In this document: piece after piece, positions 49,333-60,800 of the stretch
Layout of the letters: each line of letters opens with the position of its first letter
Position numbering within the stretch: the stretch's first letter is position 1
NCBI GenBank assembly: GCA_037367405.1
Contig: JAZKJV010006051.1
Coordinates: 124,001-188,000, forward strand
DNA length: 64,000 nucleotides
Source of the DNA: Ottelia alismoides
Lineage: Eukaryota; Streptophyta; Magnoliopsida; Alismatales; Hydrocharitaceae
Direction of reading: 5' to 3'
The notes under the pieces: model-generated
The model's input: the letters and a program-made list of their open reading frames with translations, nothing else
The model's database searches: none
What the model was told of the DNA's origin: nothing
Position numbers and translations under genes: made by a program

Positions 49333-52332
49333 TGACGAATCCGAAGATGCCGCTTTTAATAAGTAGTTTTTATCGTGTTGTGCGTTGTAGGCGGCAATCG
49401 GAAACGATCAAGAAAATACCACAAATAAATTATTCAATTTTTAATCTCGTGGTTTTATGTTTATTTTACTTGGGCAAGTCCCAAGGTCGATCACAAGGAG
49501 GCAAAGGAACAACCTAGAATTAAGTCTATCAAAGTTCGTGTTCGGTTTTCGAGGCGGTCTTTTTTTGGAATTTTTAATGCAATATAGGGTGCAATATGCA
49601 AATCTGGCCTACTTTATGGACTAAAATGAGAATTACATCCAAATGATGTCCGAAAAATACTAAACTTGGCCGAGATGTAAAATATGATGAAATGGGTGTA
49701 CTGTAATTTTTTTGGAATTTTTGGATGCAATATGAATTTTTTATGGATTTTTAAATGCAAACAAAATGATTTTTAATATTTAATTTTAATAAATATCGAA
49801 CCTACTTATTTTCAAGAATCAAAATTATCTGAGATCTCTCACTAGGTGGCGGATCTCAGAAAAATCCTAAACCTCGAAAATGTGGGGTTTAATACCTATT
49901 AAAAATTAAATACTAAAAGATGCAAAATGATTTTTACAGGACAAAATATGCATGCAAATGCAAATCTTTTTGGGCACAATGTTAAGAATAATTAACTCTA
50001 CAAGATGTGATTTTTTGAGGATTTTTAGAGCAATGGTTAATCAACTGTGAATTTCAGAGCAGAAAATGGGTAAAATACGCCAATTTTCACAAAACCATTA
50101 ACCGTCCGTCACAAAAATACCCACAACATGTCAAAGCGTAGAGAATCAATTAACCAACATCATGCTATTTTTGGATTAATAAAATAATGTAGATATGAGG
50201 TCCAAATATACGAGGGAACACAGGGGTACAGATGCAAATATTATAAATAAATATAAAGCTGCAGGGGGGACTTAAGAGCAATTACCAATAGGCCTAGGGA
50301 GACTGCTGCAAAATTTCCAGTGATGCACGTGCGTGTCACGTGCCCTTGGCTGGCGGGGCTCTTTGCGCAAAATGGAGATCTCCCAGGGGGGTCTTCGAAA
50401 TTTTTCCCGCGGTCACGTGCGCAGCACGTGACCCTCCTGCTCCTGATGACGTCGGGCTGATGAGGTGCTGACGTGACCCCTCCCGTCACGTGCCTCGCAT
50501 GCGGGGAGGGCCTCGGGCCTGAGCGCCCGGCCGCGCGACGTGGTGGTCCTGGCGGAGTAGGGCCGGCCTCGGTGGAGTGGTGAAGCGGTGGAGGCCGCTC
50601 CTGGTGGCTGATGGCTGAAGATGCACAGCTGCGGCGGAGAAGGCGAGATCTGTGGTCGGCGTTGGCGCTGGGGCCGATGGGGGGCTCCTGGACGGAGGGG
50701 GCAGAGGTTGAAGCTGCTGTGGAGGGGGCGATGCCGGTGGCGTGGGCTGGAGAACCACCGCCTCCTGCGGTGGTTGTGGCTGCTGGAGTCGGTGCGAGGG
50801 CGGAGGGCGTCAGCGTTGAGCTCCTGGCGGTGATTGTCGGAGACGAAGGTGGTTGGTGGAGCGTCGTTGATGTCGTTGGCTCAACGGGTGGCCGGAGCAG
50901 AAGCGCATGGGGAGGAGTAGCTCCGTGGCTGCAACGAGGGCCGGGGGACGTGGCCTCGGATCTCGTCGACGGCGAAGCTCCGGGCTGTCACCACCGGGCT
51001 TCGCCTGAGGCTTGTCGGCGGATGAAGTGCGACGAGGGGGCGGCGGAGGTTAAATAGGAGAAGGGCTTCTCGCCGGATATGGTAGGAGGGGGGTTGATTG
51101 ATGCGATGGAGGTGGAGACGCGGGGGCGGATTCGACTGGGGATCTGATTGGGGATCGGGGGTGGCGATACGAGGATCGGAGATGGCCGCGATTTGCGGAG
51201 GAAATTGCGGGGCGGCGGTGGATTTGGAAAAGGGGCGCGAGGAAGACGACGCACAGGCGCCGTCCGATCGCGCGTGATCGGATGGCACCTGTCGCGCCAC
51301 GCGACGGCACAAGGCGAGAGGAGGAGGTGCACGTGCGGAGCACGTGCCTTGGAGGCACGTACGACGCACGTGCGTCTTTTTTATTTTTATTTTTTTTTTA
51401 TAAAACGAATATCTAATAGTGCCAAAAATGGCTGACACGTGGCGGCACTAGGTGCGGCCACGTGTCAGCACCAGAAAATTCCGAAAATAAATATCTTGTA
51501 AAATCGAAAATAAATAGTAAATGACCTCGGATCGAAAAACTTTCTTCACAAAAATTGCTCGTCTCGATGAGATCTACAACTTTCATGAAGACATCAAAAC
51601 CAAAATCGATCATTTGCATAAAGTGAATTTTTGGGGTATCCTATGTACATAGAATACCTTAATATTGGGGTTTTGTAATTTTTATGTCATTTTTAAACAA
51701 GATAAAAATCCGAAAAAATAACGGAAAAAATCAAAGATAAATAAAAGACACTTAATTCTAATTTTTTTGGATTTTTATTAATAAAGAAAATATATACATA
51801 AAATATATGTCAGAAAAGCCGCGAAAATATACAATGTACAAAAGAGGCTCAAAACCCAACTTTCACATACGAGCTCCGATTCACTTGAACTTGGTCTTGT
51901 TTTGAAGGTAATTGAATGCACATTAGTTCAAAAGTGAGTAGGATTAAATCAGACACTTGATGGAGAAGATATGTGGCTTTTAGTCCGAAAATCCTGAAAT
52001 TAGGGTTTGGGTTTTTGGTCCACTTATTTGGGTTAGTTATTTTTTTGTATTTTTCCTTTATTCTTGTTAGTGATATGTACACAGTGGATGTGGTTTTGAG
52101 TCATTCGGAGTTAGCATGAATAGGTTAAAAATTAGGGAAGTTAGGCTTTTTACAGGTCATTTTGGTTTGGATTTTTGGCTTCTTATTTTATGCAGAATTT
52201 TGTGCTAAAATGCAATTCTTATGAAATCATGCACTACTGCTAATTATGCAAAATAGATGCAAGAATGCTGTTGATTTTTAGGGATTTGAGCTTAATAAAT
52301 GAGATTTAGAGTGATGAATACGAGATTCATCA
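49333..52332 (-). mobile_element. Element A 3' LTR (3.0 kb)
   Basis: It runs from TGACGAATCC (49333) to GATTCATCA (52332). The left 1.4 kb is a near copy of 57883-59290, with about 20 differences and one 11-bp indel by eye, so the insertion is recent. On its right edge a polypurine tract marks this as the 3' LTR of a minus-strand element. It contains ten CACGTG sites between 50326 and 51464 and a 13-bp perfect inverted repeat at 51431-51443/51457-51469. Frames inside (50611-51438) are not genes. The five bases before it, aggat, are the candidate target duplication. Confidence 0.9.
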
Positions 52333-52346
52333 TCCCCCTATACTTA
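52333..52346 (-). promoter_or_regulatory. Polypurine tract of element A
   Basis: Minus strand TAAGTATAGGGGGA directly abuts the LTR start TGATGAATC. The same arrangement occurs at 61887 in element B. Confidence 0.9.
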
Positions 52347-53672
52347 AACCATGCTCGTCCCTGAGCATCAAAAAGAAATGCCATGAGGTGAAATGAGATT
52401 GGGTTCCGTACCAAGATCATGAGCTGAGGGTGAAAATGAATCTAAACTCAACCTTTTGATTATTTGTGTGTCGGAACTTCTGTGAGACTTAGAATTTTAA
52501 AATCAACAGCCCTCAAGTTCTACACATCATTACTACAGTTTCGGCTCAGAAGTCATCTTAGATCAATCATCTTCCCAAAGTATACCCTATGAACATTGAA
52601 TAACCGACTCATGTGTGTGAAATATTTTAGCTCTTCCCACCCAGAATGCTGGACTACCGCGCAAGCCTCCTCTGCAATAACTCGTCCTCGGGGAGTCAGG
52701 TATTTCCTTCTAAGGTCTATCGCGTTGTGTTCACAATCGAATTGGGGGGAGAAGATAGAAGAATGAGAAAAGAACTGGAGGGTAGCCAGTGTAGTCACCT
52801 CTCCTTGTGAAGATGGCCAGTGTAGCCGAGTCTCCACCAAGATCTGTAGGTTTCTTGAAGCTTGGACCTTTTTGGTCAGATTTTATTTGGTGGTTGCTTC
52901 TTTGTATTTGGAATTTTTGGTGGTTCTGCTTGGATCTTGTTGTGCCCCTACGGATATAGAATCTTTTGTTTCCGTACATTTTTTGGGGTCTTAGAAAAAA
53001 TTGTGCCCAGCCGTCCATCCCTTTTCCGAAGCTTTATTTCAACCCGTACTCCGGTCTTTAGATTTCCACGCTACCAGAAAAGAAACTTACACAGTCTTCC
53101 AACATCCCGTCTGAGTTGAGCTAAGTGCATAGTGCGAGAGTACAAATTAATTCCCTATTCCAGAGTTGTACCCAGAATGAAGAGACCAGGTTAGACACTA
53201 AGAGTCAAATGCTGTACATTGTCATGTGGAACTCAAAGAATTAAGTCAAAGACCTGAAGACTCTAAAATCCTATTTCTCGGTGAAGTTCCTCTGAAAATT
53301 AGGTGGATTAAGGTTAAGTCCAGACCACTCTCGGTTTCGGCTCATAACTCGGTTTAGAACCCAAAGACTTTTCACATATGCAAAATGCGATGCTTGATGA
53401 AATGCGAGTGTGTGAAATGCAGACACATTTTTTATTTGTAAATTTTTTATGCAAAGGATTTTTTGTTGTTTGTTTGTTTTTTTTTGTTTTTTTTATGCAA
53501 AAAAAATGAATAAGAAGCCATTTTTTCAAAAATTTTTGGGTACAGTCAGTGTTAGTGGCAAAACAATTTTTTTCTTCTTTTTTTTTGGAAAAATTACCCA
53601 CCCCGTAAATACATATAGACTTACGCGCAAGTACGAGGTATGGCTAAAATATATACAAAGTATATATACAGA
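52347..53672 (-). other. Element A 3' noncoding region
   Basis: 1.3 kb between the hairpin array and the polypurine tract. It is collinear with 61901-63418 of element B: shared 'cttaaacc...gctcgtccc', 'gattgggttccgtaccaag', 'ggccagtgtag' (three times here, at least two in B), 'aggtggattaaggt' and 'agaacccaaagacttttcac'. No credible protein. T-rich runs occur at 53450-53590. Confidence 0.7.
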
Positions 53673-54040
53673 CCCCCCTATACTTAGCGAGTGCTGTGTC
53701 CTCAAAGCACAAGAAGCGTAAAGAAGACATAGCTCGTGCTAAGCATAAGAGAGTGAAAAAGAACAAGATTTTACAAAATCGCCCCCCCTATACCTAGACT
53801 GTCAATAGTCTAAGTATAGTAGAAGAGCGGAAAAGAAAAGAAAAGAAATGAAGCGGTGAGGGTATGTGAACAAGGAGAGTATATATAGGTGGGTGGCGGT
53901 TCCCCCTATACTTAGGCTTTGGTCAGCCTAAGTATAGAAGAAGGGTGGAAGCGAGTCGATCTGGAGGAGTGTGATGGGAGAAATGGAATATACAGATGGC
54001 ATCAGTCCCCCCTATACTTAGGCCTTGGCATAAGTAGAGG
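53673..54040 (-). repeat. Array of four hairpins carrying polypurine-like tracts (element A)
   Basis: Units start near 53673, 53782, 53902 and 54007, spaced 105-120 bp. On the plus strand each begins with five to seven C, then CTATACTTAG or a close variant, a loop, and an inverse arm. Units 2 and 3 are clearest: 'ctatacctagact' / 'agtctaagtatag' and 'ctatacttaggct' / 'agcctaagtatag'. Unit 1 is a longer imperfect stem (tacttagcgagtgctgtgtc with gacatagctcgtgctaagca). Unit 4 is imperfect. On the element strand every unit ends in AAGTATAGGGGG or a variant, like the polypurine tract at 52333. Confidence 0.85.
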
Positions 54041-54095
54041 AAGAAGCTGTACAAGGAGACTGATGTGGTCGGGAGGGAGGGTGGGTAGCCGATGA

Positions 54096-55370
54096 TTAAG
54101 GCGGTTTACGGCTGATCTTCTTGTGAGCCTGCAGTGGGAGATCGTAATGAGTTTGAGATGAAGTATATGATTCCCAACTATTATCAGTGTCATCCTCAGA
54201 AAAGTCATGATGGATAGTGGACGAAGTGTTTGAGTCAGATGAAAGATATCCATCATCAAAGTTATCTTCAGAGGAATAGTATTTGAAAGTGGACATACTC
54301 CAGATGTTCATGTTTATTTGTTTCTTCAATTGTTTCCTCAAGCTTCGTTCCTTTTTAAGATCAATCGATTTGTCCTCAGATGAATATTCAGATGCTCCGG
54401 TCTCAGTCAGCTCATAAGAAATAATTCCAGTGTACTTGTGGAAGGTAGGAGCATCAGCTTTGGATGAGTAATAATTAGGAACGGGAGTTGTCCAACGAGA
54501 ATCGAATTTTGGATCCTTGCGAAGATATGGCTTTAGAGCTGCCGAACAGACTTCACTCATGTAGACTACCTTTTCCGGACCTGATGAGGGATCATCAACC
54601 GATTCCTCTTCCGAAAGATCAAAGGTGACTTTCTTTTTCTTGTTTCGTGAAGATGTCGGTTCACTTGAGTACCCGGATGAATAGCCATTAAAATTCTTAT
54701 CCTTGATCGGTGTTCGGGCTACGTGTTCGTCATTTGTTTCCTGAATGTTGGTGCACTCTTGATTTGGGAGGATTTGGTCAAGATAATCAGAGTATGTTGC
54801 TCCAGGGTGCGACCATGCAAATGTCTCAGGATCGTAGTAGAAGGATTTGTCTATTTTGAAATCTACGGGAATTGAGATATCGGGGAGAGTCTCTAAACCA
54901 ATAGTCTCATTAACAAACGCAATCTCAGGTGTAGCAGTGGGGTAGGGCTCTTCTACCGTTTCATGGTTGCGGTTGTTGGGGACTTCATGGGTTACCTCAG
55001 AAAATCGTGCTTCCTCAAAGACTGTATCAGATCGTAGTGATTCCAATGCCGTAAAATTTATTTCTCGAGTCTCACAATCGATACTCGCCTTGGCCAATGC
55101 CAAGAATGGTTTTCCGAGAATGATTGGAGACTGGGTGAATTCTCCTTGATGCTCAATATCAATGATCGTGAATTCTACCTTGAGCGGAGCACCTTGGAAT
55201 TTCATGATGACAGAAATGGTTCCTCTCGGCCTTTTTATCGATCGGTCCGCTAATTGTACAATCTCTCGTATCTTCCGAATCGGTCCGAGTTTGAGTTCCT
55301 AAAATACAGAGGTCGGGAGGATATTGATCGGTGAATCGTCATCAATACGAGCATGTGTGAAAATTGTGTC
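54096..55370 (-). pseudogene. Element A protease with long acidic Ser-rich tail
   Basis: Reading from about 55370 on the minus strand: TIFTHARIDDDSPINILPTSVF, a TAG at 55301-55299, then ELKLGPIRKIREIVQLADRS, and from ATG 55205 a 369-residue frame with FTIIDIEHQG and PIILGKPFLALAKASID. This is a Ty3-type protease with DDDSP where DSG/DTG or DNGS is usual, plus an in-frame stop. The remaining 300 residues are a low-complexity acidic Ser/Tyr-rich tail (GYSSGYSSEP, YYSSEDNFDDGYLSSDS). No RT, RNase H or integrase follows before the 3' noncoding region. Confidence 0.8.
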
Positions 55371-55485
55371 TTTGATCACAGTCAAATCTGGGCAACCGCT
55401 TCACTATGCGGCTCTTGGTTTTTCTCCTCAACACCAAGGAGGAGGCCATTGACAAGATATGTCTTTCAGTTTTTGTTCTAATCCT

Positions 55486-56652
55486 TCATGACTTTTTGAT
55501 TATTAATCTGTCCATTAGAAATTTCTTAAGGTCAGGGAAGTGTTCAATGGCCTTTATAATGGGAAGTTCAAAAATCAAGTATTTTTCCAGTGCTTCCCGT
55601 AAAGCAGGATCCAAATTCCTCAGATCTTCTTCAGATTCAATTTTTATGAGATTTTCTGGATTTTCAAATTTTTTTGTATTTTTTGTGTGGTGTGGCGATG
55701 TGGTGTCTTCCTTAGATGAGAAGGTGCCTTGATATTCAGAGTTTGGATCAGAGGCATAGTCATTCCTAGGGGAATAATGAGCAGAAGTTTTGATATTAGA
55801 GTCATCCCTAGATCTTTGAATATCCTCAAAATTTTCATCATGGAATCCAATCATTTCCTCATTTAGTTTTACACCCGATCCACCATAGAATGCGATTACT
55901 CGGTCGCCAAATTTTTGAAATTTGTCCTCCATCAATTCGAATCTTGTTTTTATCCTCGAAACATTATCCTCACAATTTTGTTCATGATCAATCATGGGAG
56001 CACTCGGATTTTGTTCAATAATTCCGTCTTCCATTTTTCTGTACATGCGGAGAGGAGAATTTCTTGGAATATCCATTATATGATCATTTCTTGAAAATTT
56101 TTCCTCAAAATTTATGGAAGGAGGTTGGTCATATGGTACAAGCATGTGTATTTGATCTGAGTATAGTTTAGTCCTTTGATCATGATTGGTCAGCTCTTGA
56201 TATTGTGGAGTCAACATACAGGGTCTATATGTGTCTAAGAGGTCCGTCCAATCCTCTGTATGGGTTTCATGTCTGACGAGGGGTCTGTCGTGGTCAATCC
56301 AACGCTGATGATCATTAAGTGCATGTCCTTCCATCTGTGTTTGGTTTCTCTGCCAGTCATGGGATTTAAAGAGATTTCGATCTTGAAAGGTTTCATTGGC
56401 GAGAGATTGAGAATGAGGTGATTCAGTCCAAGATGGTAAGTGGTCATTTCTGGTTGGATAAGGATTCAATGAGGTGGCCGAATTCATTTGCGGTAGAAAG
56501 TTTCCCACAAATGTTGGAGGATTATTAAAAGAAGAGGATGTAGTTGATTTGGGCCAAACCGAGACAGATTTGTTTTCGTAGTGATGTTCGGTCATTTTTG
56601 AAGGGATTGAGAGAAATGATGGGTTGGATCTGAAATTTGGAAAAATTTCCAT
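55486..56652 (-). CDS. Element A gag-like protein, 388 residues
   Basis: The frame opens at ATG 56652 and is uninterrupted to TGA/TAA-type stop at 55486. It is rich in Asn, His, Asp and Ser. The C-terminus has KYLIFELPIIKAIEHFPDLKKFL, split here as KYLIFELPIIKA and IEHFPDLKKFL, matching the pre-protease segment of plant Ty3 polyproteins (INIPLLDAIKQ.P.YAKFLK). No retrotransposon gag core or zinc knuckle is recognised, so assignment rests on position (after the primer site, before protease) and on this segment. It may be translated if the element is transcribed. Confidence 0.6.
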   Translation of the reverse strand: MEIFPNFRSNPSFLSIPSKMTEHHYENKSVSVWPKSTTSSSFNNPPTFVGNFLPQMNSATSLNPYPTRNDHLPSWTESPHSQSLANETFQDRNLFKSHDWQRNQTQMEGHALNDHQRWIDHDRPLVRHETHTEDWTDLLDTYRPCMLTPQYQELTNHDQRTKLYSDQIHMLVPYDQPPSINFEEKFSRNDHIMDIPRNSPLRMYRKMEDGIIEQNPSAPMIDHEQNCEDNVSRIKTRFELMEDKFQKFGDRVIAFYGGSGVKLNEEMIGFHDENFEDIQRSRDDSNIKTSAHYSPRNDYASDPNSEYQGTFSSKEDTTSPHHTKNTKKFENPENLIKIESEEDLRNLDPALREALEKYLIFELPIIKAIEHFPDLKKFLMDRLIIKKS

Positions 56653-57862
56653 GATGAGATTAAAATCAAGAGATGAGAGAGATGATTGTACGGGACAGAA
56701 AATTTATCAAATGTGCGGCTATTGATCTTCGATATCGGTTCACGCACACCAATACAAACACAAATCAACCCTGGGTTCACCAACTCACACAATGAAGGTC
56801 GTAAGAGTTCGACCAACTTTCTTGTCAATTTTAAATGGTGAAAAGACAATCTTGTTAGCGAGACGAAATTTCGGATTTGGGCTCTAGTCTTAAGTGTCGT
56901 CTCTCGCTCACTGAGAAAAATAGAACATCCAAGGTCGGGGTTACTCTCCCGCAAAAATTCTTGATTTTATGGGTTATTTGAGATCAGATATATTTAGCAG
57001 TCCCGATTTTAATGAGGTGATCACTGAAAAATTAGATGATCATAAATACACGTCTACCGTCCAGTCCCAATTTCCTTGAAAGTTATGTTATAAAACAAGA
57101 GAGAGGAATTCAGAAAAAGCCGATGCACGCGGAAAACTATGATGAATGCTCAGTTAGAAGACTTACAGTGAATCCTCGCAATCTCCATGTGGGATGCTAG
57201 ACAGAATTTAAAAAAAATTATTCTATATGATGTGCAAACCGATGGAAAAACCGCACCTAAGCAGAAAGATCTATTAGCAGGAAGAATTGATTTAAATTTG
57301 GCTAAGTTGAACGATCTATGTGCGTCTCAATTAAAGTGCGGTGTGGCTTAAGATCCTACGAGCACAAGCAAAAATATAAATGCTCTGAGAGCCGTATGTG
57401 CAGGTCTATCCTATTCGCCACTTAAGTCGGGCCCCACCCTCTCCGGAGAGTGAAACAGGCCACGACACACCACAGAATAAAGTTTAGAGGTCTTTCTACA
57501 CACGCGAGAGTCCAAACGGACACCGCTGTAAAATTACAAAAATTTAAAAAAAATTGCAAGAATTAAAAACCTAGACTCTACGCTCTCTCACGACTCGACT
57601 CGATCTTAAATTAATTGCGGTTTTTGCAAGAGTTGGTGAAGTTGCGTCGGTTATTGAAAACCGCTCAACGTACAAGGTACCTCGCAAAAAAAAAATAAGA
57701 GAGAAAATGTAAGAGAGTGACTCAAAATAATATGAAAAATAAATGCTGAAGATAAATTGCAGAAAAAAAAATGGAATTTACAATGAAAAATTCGGGGGTC
57801 AGACTACCTGAATGCGGAAAACCGAATAAAAAATTTTAGACTAAAAATCTAAGCCGTTTGCC
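56653..57862 (-). other. Element A leader between primer site and gag
   Basis: 1.2 kb. It shares blocks with the C leader on the opposite strand, for example 'accgtccagtcccaatttcc' (57057) versus 'ggaaattgggactggacgat' (45354), and 'ttactctcccgcaaaaa' (56940) versus 'tttttgcgggag' (45468). A and C are therefore related in their leaders although their gag regions differ. Confidence 0.65.
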
Positions 57863-57880
57863 TTCCCGGCAACGGCACCA
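57863..57880 (-). promoter_or_regulatory. Primer binding site of element A (tRNA-Asp type)
   Basis: Minus strand TGGTGCCGTTGCCGGGAA differs from the tRNA-Asp complement at two positions and lies two bases from the LTR end at 57883. Confidence 0.9.
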
Positions 57881-57882
57881 TC

Positions 57883-60800
57883 TGACGAATCCGAAGATGT
57901 CGCTTTTAATAAGTAGTTTTTATCGTGTTGTGCGTTGTAGGCGGCAATCGCAAACGATCAAGAAAATACCACAAATAAATTATTCAATTTTTAATCTCGT
58001 GGTTTTATGTTTATTTTACTTGGGCAAGTCCCAAGGTCGATCACAAGGAGGCAAAGGAACAACCTAGAATTAAGTCTATCAAAGTTCGTGTTCGGTTTTC
58101 GAGGCGGTCTTTTTTTGGAATTTTTAATGCAATATAGGGTGCAATATGCAAATCCGGCCTACTTTATGGACTAAAATGTGAATTACGTCCAAATGATGTC
58201 CGAAAAATACTAAACTTGGCCGAGATGTAAAATATGATGAAATGGGTGCACTGTAATTTTTTTGGAATTTTTGGATGCAATATGAATTTTTTATGGATTT
58301 TTAAATGCAAACAAAATAATTTTTAATATTTAATTTTAATAAATATCAAACCTACTTATTTTCAAGAATCAAAATTATCTGAGATCTATCACTAGGTGAC
58401 GGATCTCAGAAAAATCCTAAACCTCGAAAATGTGGGGTTTAATACCTATTAAAAATTAAATACTAAAAGATGCAAAATGATTTTTACAGGACAAAATATG
58501 CATGCAAATGCAAATCTTTTTGGGCACAATGTTAAGAATAATTAACTCTACAAGATGTGATTTTTCGAGGATTTTTAGAGCAATGGTTAATCAACTGTGA
58601 ATTTCAGAGCAGAAAATGGGTAAAATATGCCAATTTTCACAAAACCATTATTTATTAATTAACCGTCCGTCACAAAAATACCCACAACATGTCAAAGCGT
58701 AGAGAATCAATTAACCAACATCATGCTATTTTTGGATTAATAAAATAATGTAGATATGAGGTCCAAATATACGAGGGAACACAGGGGTACAGATGCAAAT
58801 ATTATAAATAAATATAAAGTTGCAGGGGGGACTTAAGAGCAATTACCAATAGGCCTAGGGAGACTGCTGCAAAATTTCCAGTGATGCACGTGCGTGTCAC
58901 GTGCCCTTGGCTGGCGGGGCTCTTTGCGCAAAATGGAGATCTCCCAGGGGGGTCTTCGCAATTTTTCCCGCGGTCACATGCGCAGCACGTGACCCTCCTG
59001 CTCCTGATGACGTCGGGCTGATGAGGTGCTGACGTGACCCCTCCCGTCACGTGCCTCGCACGCGGGGAGGGCCTCGGGCCTGAGCGCCCGGCCGCGCGGC
59101 GTGGTGGTCCTGGCGGAGTAGGGCCGGCCTCGGTGGAGTGGTGAAGCGGTGGAGGCCGCTCCTGGTGGCTGATGGCTGAAGATGCACAACTGCGGCGGAG
59201 AAGGCGAGATCTGTGGTCGGCGTTGGCGCTGGGGCCGATGGGGGGCTCCTGGACGGAGGGGGCAGAGGTTGAAGCTGCTGTGGAGGGGGCAAGTAAACGT
59301 GCTGACAGGGACTAAAATGCAATTACCGATAGTATACAGGACTTCTATGCAATTTTTCCACGAGACACGTGCTTCTCACGTGATGTCTGCTTCACAGGGA
59401 CCTCTTCGCAATTTTTGAAAGCTCCAGGGGCGTCGGTGCAAATAACCCAGGTCGCACGTGCTCCTCACGTGGGGCGACCTAGGTTCGGAGGGCGTCTGAG
59501 GCTCGGAGTGAGGCTCGGGCCTTCTGGAGGTTCGGCCCAGCCTCGGGGCAGCTTCGGGTCACCCGAGCCTAGGACGGGGGGGGGGGGGGGGGGCGAGGCT
59601 CGGATGCGTCTACGTGGCAGCCTGAAGGCCCTTGGATCAAGATGATCCAAGGGATGTCGATGAAGGCACGTGGCGACTTGCGAGGCGTCGGATCAGAAGT
59701 GCGATGAACGGTCGAGGAAGGTCGCGTTGATGGGATACGTGGCGGGACGAGGATCGTTCGATCGGATGATCGAACGGCTGCTGCTGCGTCGTCTTCAAAT
59801 GGTCCTCCGCCGCCTGCGGAGGAGAAGGCTGTGCTCCGGTGAAGGTCGCCTAGCTCCGCCTTGATCGCCAGGCGTCGATGAAGGACGTCTCGAGCTTCCA
59901 AGTAGCTCGGAAGAAACGGGAGTGCACGGCGGAGCCTCCGGTGGTCTCTGGATCCCTGGGAATGTGCTGGAGCTCTGCGGCGATGAAGCTCGAAGGGAGC
60001 TCCGGCGAGGCTCCGGCCAATGAAGGATTGAGGACCTGCGAAGGGTTAGATGGATAGCCGAGGCGTGCAGGTGTTCGTGGAGGTGAGGTGAGTGAGCGGC
60101 GAGGCCTATGGTGGAGTGCGGTGGTCTGGCGAGTAAGCTCCGGCCAAATGGCGGAGCTGCTCGTCGGAGGAAGGTGGTATGCGTCGTCGGAATGTGCGGA
60201 GGGTGCTGCGATGATCGGAGCTTCGACGCGAAACTCGCCGAGGTGATTGGAAGGTGCGAGGGTGATCAATGACAGCGAATAAAAGCAGAGAAAAAGCAAG
60301 AAAAAGAAGAAGAAGATCGGAGAGCGGATGGGGGAGTTACCTGGGAATTGGAGCTCTGCTGGGAGTTCCAGGGTCGTCGCTCGAGGGATCGGTAGGGTCC
60401 CGAGCTCAGGCAGCGGCTCGACGGAGGCTGCGGCACGGCGGTGGCGGCCGTGGATCTCGCCGGAGTTGGATCTCTGTCTTCGCTCGACAATTCAACCAAT
60501 TTCTGTCACCAATAGGAAGCTTGGAGCTCGAGGGATCTCTCTGGAGTGGCGGATCGGGGTGAAGGTCGCTGGTGATGGCGTATTTATAAGGTGGAGTTGA
60601 TGGGTTAGCTGGTGGATTGGCGAAGTTGGTGGTCGTCGTGGGGCGAATATGGTGGAGGTGGTGGCGATTAAGGGTGCTGGCGAGGGAGAGGGACGAGTGG
60701 GGAGTGTCGTGGCGAGGTCAGCGGCCGGAAGAGATGGCTGACGTGTGCCCAGAAAAGGAAAGGGGGCGCCCCTCCCGCAAGGCAAGGGACGTGGGGGAGA

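Noticed and set aside
50486..51438. Overlapping Pro/Ser/Arg-rich frames
   Set aside because: GC-rich part of the element A LTR; overlapping on both strands and not conserved as protein.
53673..54040. CRISPR array
   Set aside because: Four repeats at regular spacing, but repeats are hairpins within a plant retrotransposon, spacers are about 75 bp and parallel in element B; no cas genes.
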